Shown piece by piece: positions 35,913 to 45,126 of a DNA stretch of 64,000 nucleotides. The translations under genes and the position numbers were made by a program. This stretch comes from Oscillospiraceae bacterium. GTDB lineage: Bacteria; Bacillota; Clostridia; Oscillospirales; Oscillospiraceae. The stretch is from NCBI GenBank assembly GCA_902793285.1, contig CADBCV010000006.1:17934-81933 (forward strand), written 5' to 3'. Position 1 is the first letter of the stretch; every line of letters begins with the position of its first letter. The notes beneath the pieces were generated by a model. The model was not told where the DNA came from and did no database searches. It saw nothing but the letters and a program-made list of their open reading frames with translations.

Positions 35913-36474
35913 AATCCGGGTGGGATTCGCGCTCTGCGGGTCCTACTGCACCTACGCGCAGGTCTTTCCCGTCGCGGAAGGACTCGCGGCGGACTATGAT
36001 CTCGTCCCCATCGTGAGCGAGACCGCCGCCAAAACCGACACCCGCTTCGGCACGGCGGCAGAGCACCTGCGCCGCCTGAGGGCCATCACGGGGAGGGAGC
36101 CGGTCACGACGATCGCCCAGGCGGAACCCCTGGGGCCGACGGCGCCGATGCAGGCGCTCGTCATCGCGCCCTGCACGGGCAATACGCTTGCAAAGCTCGC
36201 CCACGGGATCACGGACAGCGCCGTCACCATGGCGGCCAAGGCGCACCTCAGAAACGGGCGGCCGCTTCTGATCGCCTTCTCCACAAACGACGGGCTCTCC
36301 GGTTCGGCGGAGAACATCGCGCGTTTATTAACCCGCAAACACGTCTACTTTGTCCCCTTCCGGCAGGACGATCCGAGCAAGAAGCCAAACTCCCTCCAGG
36401 CGGATTTCACCCTCCTGCCGGACGCGCTCGCGGCGGCGCTCAGGGGGCAGCAGCTCCAGCCCCTGCTCCGGTGA
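35902..36474 (+). CDS. dpaB: Dipicolinate synthase subunit B (flavoprotein)
   Basis: A 190-residue flavoprotein-family subunit of dipicolinate synthase. It starts VGFALCGSYCTYAQVFP, has APCTGNTLAKLAHGITDSAVTMA (the flavoprotein PxxxN-like region) and DDPSKKPNSLQAD near the end, all typical of DpaB/SpoVFB. Its start lies inside the dpaA gene with GGGAGAGGGAGG upstream, so the two are co-translated. Needed for DPA in spores. Confidence 0.93.
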   Translation: MDSKIRVGFALCGSYCTYAQVFPVAEGLAADYDLVPIVSETAAKTDTRFGTAAEHLRRLRAITGREPVTTIAQAEPLGPTAPMQALVIAPCTGNTLAKLAHGITDSAVTMAAKAHLRNGRPLLIAFSTNDGLSGSAENIARLLTRKHVYFVPFRQDDPSKKPNSLQADFTLLPDALAAALRGQQLQPLLR

Positions 36475-36512
36475 GCGAAAAGATTTCAAATTATTGACAG
36501 ACCCCTCTCAAT

Positions 36513-36547
36513 GTGATAGTCTGAACACAGGCTATCACTTTTTCTTT
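36513..36547 (+). terminator. Hairpin with T run after dpaB (terminator or operator)
   Basis: GTGATAG (36513-36519) and CTG pair with CAG and CTATCAC (36532-36538), followed by TTTTTCTTT. A TTGACA (36494-36499) just upstream would place the stem over a -10 region, so it could also be an operator of the next gene. Confidence 0.6.
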
Positions 36548-36569
36548 ATAATAAACGGAGGAAAGGTTT

Positions 36570-38009
36570 ATGGATCGCGCAAGAGTCATATTCGGCAACC
36601 AGGTCGCGGACAGGGACTACCGCAGGGCCTGCCGCCAGAAGGAGAAGTTTCTGAAAAAATACGGGGACGACAGCGCCCGCAGCTATTACTTCAAGGCGGA
36701 GGAAAACCCCGTCCTCGCGCCCATCGGGGTGAAGACCCTGCGTCTCACGGACAAGCCGGGACTCAAGCTCCCGGAGAACGCCGTCATCGTCGGCAACATC
36801 CGCATGGGTTACGGGCACTACCGCATCTCCATGGCCATCGCCTCGGCCGCCCACGCCCTCGGGTATGAACCCTACTGGCTGGATCTCAACGCCTTCCCGG
36901 AGTCCGTCTGCACCAAGATCATCTCCGGGCAGAACGATCTCTACTCCCTCGGCTCCCGCCTGAGCCAGCAGTTTTGGCTCTTCAACAAGCTCTTCTGGGA
37001 GCCCATGAATTCCGAGGGCTTCCGCAAGCTCAGCTACAACGCCGGGGACCAGAAATCGGCGGAGCTCATGGCAAACCTGTTAAAGGAGCTGCCGAAGGAC
37101 GTGCCCTATCTCGCGACCCACGTCTGGCCCGCCCAGGCGGCGATCCACGCGGGCTTCACCCGGGTCGTGAACGTCATCCCGGACAACTGGCCCATGGCCC
37201 TGCACCTCAGTGAGGGGAGCATCCACACCGTGCAGACGCCCTCGGCCTTCCTGGGCTACAAGATGCTGCGCGGCATGGACAAGAAGCGCATCCTGAAACC
37301 TATGCCCAAGGGGGCGCTCTTCGACGTGGGCCACTACATCGACCATGAGCTCGTGGAGAATATCGAGGCGGACTGTGCTGCCCGCCTTGCCCGCATGGAG
37401 CAGGGCGCGCCCCGGCGCTACCTCCTCTCCATCGGCGGCGCCGGCGCCCAGCAGAAGCTCTTTGAGGACATCATCCGCCACCTCCTGCCCCAGATCCGGG
37501 CGGGCAAGGCGATGCTGCTCATCAACACCGGCGACCATTTCGAGGTCTGGGACTCCATCGTCTCCCACATCCCGGAGCTCAAAACCCTCGCCGAGACACA
37601 CTTTGACGATTACGGCGCGACGAGGGCTTTTCTGGAAAACGACGAAAACATCCGCGGCGTGCAGGTCTTCTGCCACAAGGATATCTTCGCCGCCGTGTAT
37701 GTGACGAATCTCCTGATGCGCGTGTGCGACGTGCTGCTCACGAAGCCGAGCGAGCTGAGCTTTTACCCCGTGCCGAAAATCATGATCCATCGCGTGGGCG
37801 GGCATGAAGCCTGGGGCGCCATCCGCGCGGCCGAGGTGGGCGACGGCACCTATGAGTGCGAGAAGACGGCGGAGGTCCTCGCCATGCTCGACGAGATCAC
37901 GGAGGGGGACGAGATCCTGCCTGCCCTCTGCCGCGGCATCCTGCGCGCAAAGGCCGCCGGCATCTATAACGGCGCGTATGAGGCCGTAAAGCTCGCGGTT
38001 AAGAAATAA
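36570..38009 (+). CDS. GT-B glycosyltransferase-like protein
   Basis: A 479-residue soluble protein. VGNIRMGYGHYRISMAIASAA near residue 75 looks like the glycine/His loop of MGDG-synthase/MurG-type GT28 enzymes. LLTKPSELSFYPVPKIMIHR followed by GGHEAWGAIRAAE near the C terminus resembles their nucleotide-sugar loop. A transfer to lipid or glycan is possible but the acceptor is not visible. SD GGAGG precedes the ATG. It is followed at 160 bp by a sugar symporter and an alpha-galactosidase, so a galactose-containing glycan is a reasonable guess. The family is not known to me by name. Confidence 0.7.
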   Translation: MDRARVIFGNQVADRDYRRACRQKEKFLKKYGDDSARSYYFKAEENPVLAPIGVKTLRLTDKPGLKLPENAVIVGNIRMGYGHYRISMAIASAAHALGYEPYWLDLNAFPESVCTKIISGQNDLYSLGSRLSQQFWLFNKLFWEPMNSEGFRKLSYNAGDQKSAELMANLLKELPKDVPYLATHVWPAQAAIHAGFTRVVNVIPDNWPMALHLSEGSIHTVQTPSAFLGYKMLRGMDKKRILKPMPKGALFDVGHYIDHELVENIEADCAARLARMEQGAPRRYLLSIGGAGAQQKLFEDIIRHLLPQIRAGKAMLLINTGDHFEVWDSIVSHIPELKTLAETHFDDYGATRAFLENDENIRGVQVFCHKDIFAAVYVTNLLMRVCDVLLTKPSELSFYPVPKIMIHRVGGHEAWGAIRAAEVGDGTYECEKTAEVLAMLDEITEGDEILPALCRGILRAKAAGIYNGAYEAVKLAVKK

Positions 38010-38155
38010 GGCTCCCTCTCTGAGGGAGCTGTCACGGCGCGTGTACGGCCGCGGCGTGACGGAGGGAGTCGGCGGCAAACGCTTACAGACTCCTTCCGTC
38101 ACGGCCTCGCGTGAGATCAGCCGCGCCACCTCCCTCAAGGAGGGAGGCAATAAAG
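38010..38155. repeat. CTCCCTC...GAGGGAG / GTCACGGC palindromic repeat
   Basis: Contains GGCTCCCTCTCTGAGGGAGC, paired GTCACGGCG / CGGCGTGAC arms, a second CCGTCACGGCC arm and CCTCCCTCAAGGAGGGAGG. A related unit lies at 62947-63002. Non-coding; it separates the glycosyltransferase-like gene from the symporter. Confidence 0.75.
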
Positions 38156-38172
38156 AAAAGGAGATTTGAATC

Positions 38173-39534
38173 ATGCAAAAGAAACCGATCACGAACAAGC
38201 TGCTCTGGATCTTTGCCGTCGGGCAGTTCGGCTGGAGCCTGCTCTCCGGCATCGTCACAAACTGGATGGTCTACTACTACACCGGCAGCCCCGATGCCCA
38301 GAACCCCAACACCGGCATCTTCGCCTCCGGCATCACGCAGAACCCCATCCTCTTCAAGCTCACGCTCTTCGGCCTCGTGCTCGCTGTGGGCCGCATTTTC
38401 GACGCGGTCACCGACCCCCTGATTGCCGGCTGGTCCGACCGCTCCAATTACAAGGGCGGGCGCCGCATCCCCTTCATGAAGACCATCGCCGTCCCCTTCG
38501 CACTCGTGACAGTCGGCCTCTTCACCCTGCCGCAGACAGGCTCCGTCGCCCTGAACGACACCGTCCTCTTCTGCCTTTTGATGGTCTTCTACCTCTTCAT
38601 GACCATCTTCTGCACGCCCTATAACGCCCTCATCGCGGAGCTCGGCGACACGCAGGAGCACCGCATCAATGTCTCTACCTACATCTCCTTCACCTTTATC
38701 GCGGGCCAGTCCATCTCCTTCATGCTGCCGAATGTCGCGGGGATGCTCCAGGGCGCCTTCGGACAGGCGGGCTCCGTGCGCATGGCGGTCGCCATCATGG
38801 CGGCCCTCGCCTGCATTGCGATGCTGGTGCCCTCCCTCTACATCAAGGAGCGGGAGTATATCGACTCCAAGCCCAGCAAGACGGCGGCCTTCTCCTCCCT
38901 GCTGAAAACCTTCCAGAACGGTCAGTTCCGCCGCTTTGTCTACTCCGACGTCATCTATTTCTTCGCCCTCACCCTCTTCCAGACGGGCCTTGCCTTCTAT
39001 GAGACCAAGCTCATGGAGATCGAGGACACCTGGACCTTTGTCCTCACCGCGACCATGACCTTCATCTCCGTCTGCCTCTACCCGGTGGTGAATAAGCTCG
39101 CCCCGAAGCTCGGCAAGAAAAAGCTCATCGTCACGGGCTTCTTTGCCTATGCCGTGGTCTTCCTCATCACGTCCCTCTGCGGCAAGGGCCTCTACTGGGG
39201 CTTCATTGTCGCCGTCTGCGCGGCGGTGCCCATGGCCATCCTCGGCATCCTGCCCCAGGCCTGCGTTGCCGACGTGGCGGAGCTCTCGAGACTTGAGACC
39301 GGGGAGGACCGCAGCGGCATGTTCTTCGCCGCCCGCACCTTCGCCTTCAAGATGGGACAGGCCCTCGCCATGGTGGTCTTCACCTCCATGACTGTCGCCG
39401 GCACCAAGGGCAGCTACCGCGCCACCGCGGTCGTGGCCTTCGTCACCTGCGTGATCGGGGCCTGCCTCTTCCTCCTGTACAATGAGAAGATGATCCTCGC
39501 GAAGATCGAGGAGCTCAAGGGGAAGAAGGCATGA
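38173..39534 (+). CDS. GPH-family sugar:cation symporter, linked to alpha-galactosidase
   Basis: A 453-residue, 12-helix MelB-like transporter. VGRIFDAVTDPLIAGWSDRS is the family helix 2 and loop signature, and TPYNALIAELGD follows. It probably imports alpha-galactosides with Na+ or H+, since its stop overlaps the start of a GH36 alpha-galactosidase (ATGA at 39531). SD AAGGAG is upstream. It differs clearly from the GPH protein at 21030. Confidence 0.92.
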   Translation: MQKKPITNKLLWIFAVGQFGWSLLSGIVTNWMVYYYTGSPDAQNPNTGIFASGITQNPILFKLTLFGLVLAVGRIFDAVTDPLIAGWSDRSNYKGGRRIPFMKTIAVPFALVTVGLFTLPQTGSVALNDTVLFCLLMVFYLFMTIFCTPYNALIAELGDTQEHRINVSTYISFTFIAGQSISFMLPNVAGMLQGAFGQAGSVRMAVAIMAALACIAMLVPSLYIKEREYIDSKPSKTAAFSSLLKTFQNGQFRRFVYSDVIYFFALTLFQTGLAFYETKLMEIEDTWTFVLTATMTFISVCLYPVVNKLAPKLGKKKLIVTGFFAYAVVFLITSLCGKGLYWGFIVAVCAAVPMAILGILPQACVADVAELSRLETGEDRSGMFFAARTFAFKMGQALAMVVFTSMTVAGTKGSYRATAVVAFVTCVIGACLFLLYNEKMILAKIEELKGKKA

Positions 39535-41147
39535 GCACGCTCCAGATCAAAACCCGGGACTTTGCCTGCGAGACCTCCGCAAGCGGCGAGACTGCCGCCC
39601 TCCGCTGGGATCTCCGGGAGAGCGGGGAGCGCATCACCCTCCGCCTTGAGAGCGCGGGGGAGACGGAGCTCAAAGAGATCCGCCTCCGCTTTACCTTCCC
39701 CTTTGAAAAGCGCGACATGCTCTACTTAAACGGCTATCAGTCCTGGACCGACAGCCGGGAGCGCGGCGTCAGAGGGCGGATGCGCAGCCTCGACCGGGTG
39801 CCGGGGGCGCTCGTCAAAAGGTTCAGCTTTGACCGCTACGGCGATTACCGCTTCGTCGCCTACGGACGTCGGCACGGGCAGCAGCACGGCTTTACTTACG
39901 GCTATGTGCGCCGGGGGGAGGCGTTCACGCTCTTCGGCTCCCTCGCGGAGGAGAGCGGCTTTACGGTCCTGCGCTTTGACACGAACGACAATAGCGTCAC
40001 GCTCGAAAAGGACTGCCGCGGCCACCGCTTCACCGGGGATTATACGGTCTTCGATCTCGTGATCCTGCGCGGCACGGAGGACGCGGTCTTCGATGAATAC
40101 TTCCGCCTCCTGAACATTCCCCCGGCAAAGGGCCGCCGCCTCACGGGCTATACGAGCTGGTACAATCTCTATGAGAACATCAGCGAAGCCTCCATCGAAA
40201 ACGACCTCCGGGGCTTCGAGGGCTCCAAAAAGCTGCCCGATGTGTTCCAGATCGACGACGGGTATGAGAACGCGGTGGGCGACTGGCTTGTGCAGAACGA
40301 GCGCTTTCCCCACGGCATGAAGCGCGCGGCGGATGCGATCCGCGCGGCGGGGATGCTGCCGGGCATCTGGCTTGCCCCCTTCGCGGCGGAGAAAAAGTCC
40401 ATCCTCGTCAAAGAGCATCCGGACTGGCTTCTGCGCGATGAAAACGGCGAGCCCCAGCCGGGCGGCTGCAACTGGTCCGGCTTCTACGGGCTCGATATCT
40501 ACAACCCCGGGGTGCGAGCCTATCTCAAGGAGGTCTTTGACACCGTGGTGCGCGACTGGGGCTACGGGCTTCTGAAGCTCGATTTCCTCTATGCCTGCTG
40601 CCTTATCCCAAGGCGGGACAAGACGCGCGCCCAGGTTATGTACGACGGGATGCGTCTTCTGCGGGAGCTTGCGGGTGACGCGCTGATCCTCGGCTGCGGG
40701 GTGCCGCTGGCCCCGGCCTTTGGCATGGTGGACTACTGCCGCATCGGCTGCGACATGTCCCTCAACTGGCTGGGGGATCTGCAGCTTCGCCCCTTCCACC
40801 GGGAGGTGCCCTCCACCCGCAACACCATCCTCAACACCGTCTTCCGCCGGCATCTTGACGGCAGGGCCTTTCGCAATGACCCGGACGTCTTTCTCCTGCG
40901 GGATGACAACATCAGCCTCAGCCCGAGTGAGCGGGAGCTCCTCGCCACGGTGAACGCCCTCTTCGGCGGGGTGCTCTTCACCTCTGACAACGTGGGGGCC
41001 TATGATGAGGAAAAGCGCGAAGCCTACGAGCGCATCGAGACCCTGGACAGAAGCTGCGTCACGCTCATCAAATCCACCCCGCGAAAGCTCGCCGTCAGCT
41101 ACCGCGCCGGCGGAAAGAAGCGCAGGCTCAATATCCCGCTGCGATAA
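39531..41147 (+). CDS. Alpha-galactosidase, GH36
   Basis: A 538-residue cytoplasmic glycosidase that releases galactose from raffinose-type sugars. The beta-sandwich N-terminal domain includes LNGYQSWTDSRERG. The barrel has VFQIDDGYENAVGDW, GIWLAPFAA, nucleophile Asp in LKLDFLYA and acid/base Asp in CRIGCDMSLNW. It is shorter than the 700-residue GH36 group and resembles the compact Clostridial type. Coupled to the symporter upstream, forming an uptake-hydrolysis pair. A hairpin terminator follows. Confidence 0.93.
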   Translation: MSTLQIKTRDFACETSASGETAALRWDLRESGERITLRLESAGETELKEIRLRFTFPFEKRDMLYLNGYQSWTDSRERGVRGRMRSLDRVPGALVKRFSFDRYGDYRFVAYGRRHGQQHGFTYGYVRRGEAFTLFGSLAEESGFTVLRFDTNDNSVTLEKDCRGHRFTGDYTVFDLVILRGTEDAVFDEYFRLLNIPPAKGRRLTGYTSWYNLYENISEASIENDLRGFEGSKKLPDVFQIDDGYENAVGDWLVQNERFPHGMKRAADAIRAAGMLPGIWLAPFAAEKKSILVKEHPDWLLRDENGEPQPGGCNWSGFYGLDIYNPGVRAYLKEVFDTVVRDWGYGLLKLDFLYACCLIPRRDKTRAQVMYDGMRLLRELAGDALILGCGVPLAPAFGMVDYCRIGCDMSLNWLGDLQLRPFHREVPSTRNTILNTVFRRHLDGRAFRNDPDVFLLRDDNISLSPSERELLATVNALFGGVLFTSDNVGAYDEEKREAYERIETLDRSCVTLIKSTPRKLAVSYRAGGKKRRLNIPLR

Positions 41148-41154
41148 AAACAGT

Positions 41155-41186
41155 GCGCCGCCCGGAAACCCGGGCGGCGCAGCATT
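41155..41186 (+). terminator. Hairpin after the alpha-galactosidase gene
   Basis: GCGCCGCCCG pairs with CGGGCGGCGC across GGAAAC; the T run after it is short (ATTTT). Confidence 0.7.
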
Positions 41187-41299
41187 TTGAAAAAACGACT
41201 GTAAAAAACTTGCCGTTCCCTCTTTCCTTTCATGGCCCTTCTGTGGTATGATTTGAAAGTATCATCCGTATAGGCAGCTTAAAACTGGAGGGGTACAAG

Positions 41300-41488
41300 A
41301 TGAAATCACTCAGGGAAATGAACAACCGGGAGCTCTTCTGCGTCCTGACCGGGGACGGAGAGATCGTCCAGCAGACGATGCTGAAAAACATCATCCTCGC
41401 CTATAAGGCCAGGCATCCGGAAATGGTCGGCCGCTTCGGGGAGCTGGACCTGAGCGCAATCGTGGCCGAGATGGCCGACGAAATATAG
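41300..41488 (+). CDS. Small conserved-looking protein, unknown
   Basis: A 62-residue soluble protein, MKSLREMNNRELF... with no recognisable motif and no signal peptide. GGAGGGG lies upstream of the ATG. It is 18 nt ahead of a membrane protein and begins a four-gene run that ends with a DUF6765-like protein and an HdeD-like protein. Its codon usage resembles its neighbours, so it is probably a real gene. Function unknown. Confidence 0.7.
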   Translation: MKSLREMNNRELFCVLTGDGEIVQQTMLKNIILAYKARHPEMVGRFGELDLSAIVAEMADEI

Positions 41489-41506
41489 AGAAGGATAATA
41501 CATAAA

Positions 41507-42007
41507 ATGGCTGATCCTGAATTGGAAAAAGAACTGCGCCGGCAGCAGAGCACCCTGCGCAGTCTCGGCAGCGGTGTGATCGCCTTCGGCCTCTGGGAGG
41601 CCATCAAGCCGCTTCTGATCATGATCCTCGCGCCGGACGAAGAGATCAGGGCCTCGATGGCGAACCTCACCGTGCCCCAAATGCTTTTTGTTGTGCTCAT
41701 CGTCGCGGTGATTCTGCTGCTCGCGATGAGCTTTCGCTTCTGGATGGGACTCTCCGCGCGGGCGGAGGGCCTCGGAAAACGCAAGGGGCCCCTATATATG
41801 GTCGTCGCGTTTATCGCCTTCGGGGTTCAGACAATTTCGTTTGTGATGGCGCTTTGGGTTCTGCCCACGCGGAATTTTACGGAGGAGCCGCTTCTCAGCG
41901 CCCTCGCCTCTCTCGTCGTGGAGGGTACCTCCATCTGCATCACGGGGGAGCTGGCCTTCGCCGCGCGGAAGGTCAAACGGCTTATAAAACAGCTCGGGGA
42001 GGCGTGA
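41507..42007 (+). CDS. Four-helix membrane protein, unknown
   Basis: A 166-residue protein with an N-terminal amphipathic start and four predicted membrane segments (VIAFGLWEAIKPLLIMIL; MLFVVLIVAVILLLAMSF; LYMVVAFIAFGVQTISFVM; and one near residue 140). No family is recognised. It is three nt upstream of the DUF6765-like gene, so the two are probably translated together. Confidence 0.75.
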   Translation: MADPELEKELRRQQSTLRSLGSGVIAFGLWEAIKPLLIMILAPDEEIRASMANLTVPQMLFVVLIVAVILLLAMSFRFWMGLSARAEGLGKRKGPLYMVVAFIAFGVQTISFVMALWVLPTRNFTEEPLLSALASLVVEGTSICITGELAFAARKVKRLIKQLGEA

Positions 42008-42010
42008 GAG

Positions 42011-43171
42011 ATGCAGAAGGATTTTCACTATTACGCCACCTACTGCGCCGCCCGTATTGCCGGCTATTCCCACGCGGAGGGCATGGAGATCTGCTACAGC
42101 GCCCAGCTTGTGGACTGGTGCTCCAGAACCTTCCTCGCCCGTGTCAAGGGGCCGAAGGCCGCCGCCACTACCCAGCTCCAGCTTGAGTTGATGGAGGCGC
42201 GCACCGACCTTGTCGGCCTGCAGGACATCACCCGCATCTGGGCCTCCTTCCACTTCCTCCCCTATGACCTCCATGCGGAGCTCAAAAAAGCCTCCCGCCG
42301 CTACCGCAACAAGTACCGCCTCATCTGCAAGCCGAACGGCGCGCTCGTGAAGGACACCGTGGAGCTCGCAAAGGGCCGCGGCGCCCAGGCCGCGGGCATC
42401 GCCATGCATGTCCTCGCGGACACCTGGGCCCACAGCGGCTTTGCGGGCACGCCCTCGCTCGTCATCAACAACACCGGCCCCTATTTCTTCGAGCTCCTGC
42501 CCAATCCCGAGCGGGAGCGCCCCGTGCGCTTTCGCCACAGCCCCGGCGCGCCGGACGATCTGGAAAAGGGCATCTACTCCAACAGCGTCTACCAGCCGAG
42601 CGAGAACACCATCATGAATCTCGGCCACGGCCGCGCGGGCCACCTGCCGGACTACAGCTTCGCCCGCTATAAGTACCTGCCCGCCTGGGGAGGGTATGAG
42701 GTGATCGTCAAGGATAACCCCCGGGAATACTACCTCGCCTTCTGCCAGATGGTCTATGCCATGGCGTATCTGCGGGGCGGGGCGGGGGACTTCGCCCTCT
42801 CGACCTACGCGACAGAAACGGTTCAGCCCTGGGAAAAGGAGATCCGCGAGATTCTGGAGAAGCGCCAGCTTGACGCCTGCGCCGACTGGAAGGCCCTGGG
42901 CGAGCGGATCGCGGACACGCCGCTCGAGGACTTCGCGCTCGAGAAGTATGAGCGGGAGTATCTTGAGACCCCGCCCGAGGAGAAGGACAGCACCTTCCTC
43001 GGCCGTTTCTTCCTTGCCGCCATGGCGCAGAAGAGCATGGTCACAAACCGCATCTTCCGCTCCGGCAGCCTCCTCGCGGGCTTCTCCGTGGACTTCGGGG
43101 AGAAGGGCTTTCGCGGCATCCGGGATTACCGGAAGCTGCTGGAGTTTATCAGAGAGGAGAGAGACAGATGA
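42011..43171 (+). CDS. DUF6765-like protein (possible phospholipase-C-fold hydrolase)
   Basis: A 386-residue soluble protein. The start, MQKDFHYYATYCAARIAGYS, and the runs YSAQLVDW, WASFHFLPYD and GIAMHVLADTWAHSGFAG place conserved His and Asp residues in the order seen in DUF6765 proteins. The spacing H-x3-AD-x2-AH recalls the zinc sites of the phospholipase C / S1-P1 nuclease fold. That link is my inference; no enzyme activity is known. It is coupled to the membrane gene downstream by an ATGA overlap. Confidence 0.75.
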   Translation: MQKDFHYYATYCAARIAGYSHAEGMEICYSAQLVDWCSRTFLARVKGPKAAATTQLQLELMEARTDLVGLQDITRIWASFHFLPYDLHAELKKASRRYRNKYRLICKPNGALVKDTVELAKGRGAQAAGIAMHVLADTWAHSGFAGTPSLVINNTGPYFFELLPNPERERPVRFRHSPGAPDDLEKGIYSNSVYQPSENTIMNLGHGRAGHLPDYSFARYKYLPAWGGYEVIVKDNPREYYLAFCQMVYAMAYLRGGAGDFALSTYATETVQPWEKEIREILEKRQLDACADWKALGERIADTPLEDFALEKYEREYLETPPEEKDSTFLGRFFLAAMAQKSMVTNRIFRSGSLLAGFSVDFGEKGFRGIRDYRKLLEFIREERDR

Positions 43172-43710
43172 GTGCTGCGCAGCGTGTACAGAAGGTCCTC
43201 GCCGCGCTCGGCTACATCGGGGCGGCGGTGCTCATGCTCTGGCTCGGCGAAGACGGGTATGAGCTGGTCCTGCTGATGCTGGGGCTGTCGCTCACGGCGC
43301 AGGGCATCCGGTCCATCGTGTTTTATTTCAACATGGCCCGTCATATGGTGGACGGGCGCAGCATCCTCTACAAGGGCGTGATTTTGCTGGACTTCGGCAT
43401 CTTCACCCTCTCCATCACCCAGCGGGCCGGCGTTCTCATCGCCCTCTACCTCCTGGGGATCAACGCCTTTACCGGCGTCGTGGACATCATGCGCGCGCTC
43501 GAGGCCAGGCGCTTCCAGGCGGGGTCCTGGCGGCTCAATCTCGCGGAGGGAATTTTGAACATCGGCTTTGCGGTCCTCGCGGTCGCCTTCGGCCTCATCC
43601 GCCGCGACATGCAGCACCTCACCTGGGTCTATGCCTCGGGCCTTATCTACACCGGCATCCTGGGCCTCATCTCCGCCTTCCGCAAGACCGCCATCGTGTA
43701 TATCCAGTGA
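43168..43710 (+). CDS. HdeD/DUF308-like membrane protein
   Basis: A 180-residue protein with six predicted membrane helices in three pairs (ALGYIGAAVLMLWLG; LVLLMLGLSLTAQGI; and so on), the arrangement of the HdeD/DUF308 family. Function in Firmicutes is unknown. Its start overlaps the stop of the DUF6765-like gene, and it closes the cluster. A nested repeat element lies directly downstream. Confidence 0.78.
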   Translation: MSAAQRVQKVLAALGYIGAAVLMLWLGEDGYELVLLMLGLSLTAQGIRSIVFYFNMARHMVDGRSILYKGVILLDFGIFTLSITQRAGVLIALYLLGINAFTGVVDIMRALEARRFQAGSWRLNLAEGILNIGFAVLAVAFGLIRRDMQHLTWVYASGLIYTGILGLISAFRKTAIVYIQ

Positions 43711-43735
43711 CGGAATATAAAACCTATATTTTACA

Positions 43736-43886
43736 GCAGGGGCCGACGCCCTCGGCGGCCCGCGCGGTACAGCCATTATAATGCAAAGAGCCCCCGGCGA
43801 AAACGTACTTTGTTACGAATTCGCCGGGGGCCATTCATATTTCAGACTTCTCCCTGCCGGGCCGCCGAGGGCGCCGGCCCCTACGG
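43736..43886. repeat. Nested inverted-repeat element, copy C (variant outer arms)
   Basis: Outer arms of the GGCCGACGCCCTCGGCGGCC type (43736-43762 and 43858-43886) enclose an inner hairpin (43790-43807 / 43814-43831). Its core GGCGAAAACGTA ... TACGAATTCGCC matches the inner core of copies A and B although the outer arms differ. Confidence 0.8.
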
Positions 43887-43901
43887 ATTTTTATGATTTT
43901 T

Positions 43902-44834
43902 TTACTCCGCGAAGAGCGGGGTGGAGAGATAGCGGTCGCCGGTGTCGGGCAGGAGGGCGACGATGGTCTTGCCCTTGCTCTCCGGGCGCTTGGCGAGCTG
44001 GATCGCGGCCCAGACCGCGGCGCCGGAGGAGATGCCTACCAGCACGCCCTCGGATTTCCCGATGAGCTTTCCGGCGGCAAAGGCGTCCTCATTCTCCACG
44101 GTGATGATCTCGTCATACACCCCGGTGTTCAGCACGTCCGGCACGAAGCCCGCGCCGATGCCCTGGATCTTGTGCGCGCCCGGCGTCCCCTTGGAGAGGA
44201 CCGGGGACCCCGCGGGCTCCACCGCGACGACCTTCACCGCGGCGCTCTGCGACTTGAGATATTCGCCCACGCCCGTGATGGTGCCGCCGGTGCCGACGCC
44301 CGCGACGAAAATATCCACCTTCCCGTCGGTGTCCGCCCAGATCTCGGGCCCCGTGGTGGCCCTGTGGACGGCGGGGTTCGCGGGATTCACAAACTGGCCG
44401 GGGATGAAGGCGTTGGAGATCGAGGCCGCAAGCTCCTCCGCCTTCGCAATGGCGCCCTTCATGCCCTTGGCCCCCTCGGTGAGCACGAGCTCCGCCCCGT
44501 AGGCTTTCATGAGCTGGCGGCGCTCCACACTCATGGTCTCGGGCATGACGATGATGATGCGGTAGCCCCTGGCCGCCGCGACGGAGGCAAGGCCGATGCC
44601 CGTGTTGCCGGAGGTGGGCTCGATGATGACGGAGCCCTCCTTCAAAAGGCCCTTCGCCTCGGCATCGTCGATCATGGCCTTGGCGATGCGGTCCTTGACG
44701 GAGCCGGCGGGGTTGAAGTATTCGAGCTTGACAAGGACGGTGGCCTCAAGCGCTTCCTTTTTTTCAATATGCGTCAGCTCCAGCAGGGGGGTCTTCCCGA
44801 TGAGCTGGTCTGCGGATGTATAGATGTTCGACAT
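43902..44834 (-). CDS. cysK: Cysteine synthase A (O-acetylserine sulfhydrylase)
   Basis: A 310-residue PLP enzyme making cysteine from O-acetylserine and sulfide. The PLP Lys is in [14 protein letters not shown] (near residue 46), the phosphate loop is [12 protein letters not shown], and [11 protein letters not shown] binds substrate. Length matches CysK. SD GGAGG precedes the ATG. No cysE is nearby. A leader of about 130 nt separates it from a strong promoter. Confidence 0.96.
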   Translation of the reverse strand: MSNIYTSADQLIGKTPLLELTHIEKKEALEATVLVKLEYFNPAGSVKDRIAKAMIDDAEAKGLLKEGSVIIEPTSGNTGIGLASVAAARGYRIIIVMPETMSVERRQLMKAYGAELVLTEGAKGMKGAIAKAEELAASISNAFIPGQFVNPANPAVHRATTGPEIWADTDGKVDIFVAGVGTGGTITGVGEYLKSQSAAVKVVAVEPAGSPVLSKGTPGAHKIQGIGAGFVPDVLNTGVYDEIITVENEDAFAAGKLIGKSEGVLVGISSGAAVWAAIQLAKRPESKGKTIVALLPDTGDRYLSTPLFAE

Positions 44835-45060
44835 GATGTTACCTCCTGAAATAATAGTTGTGTTGAAATCGGAAAAAATACGATCACCGGAGGCGACATC
44901 GCCGGGTGTGCTTGAACATAGGACCCATCTCCCGTTCTTTTAGAAGAACTTCCCTATCGGGTTGATATGTTTATACCACAGGTACCCGCGTTCTGTCAAG
45001 CGTTTTTGCAAAATCTTTTCGCCGCGCGGGGGAAAATTTTTTTATGGCAATTCCGGCTGT
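44835..45060 (-). promoter_or_regulatory. cysK promoter with long structured leader
   Basis: On the minus strand: TTGACA (44999-44994), 18 nt, TATAAA (44975-44970). The leader includes GTTCTT/AAGAAC and GGCGATGTCGCC hairpins. I see no T-box or SAM-riboswitch signature, so leader control is only a possibility. Confidence 0.65.
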
Positions 45061-45126
45061 GATATGCTAAACTGTAAAATACAGCAAGAGAAGAGTTTTT
45101 TTGCAATCGACCAAGGAGGAATTTGA

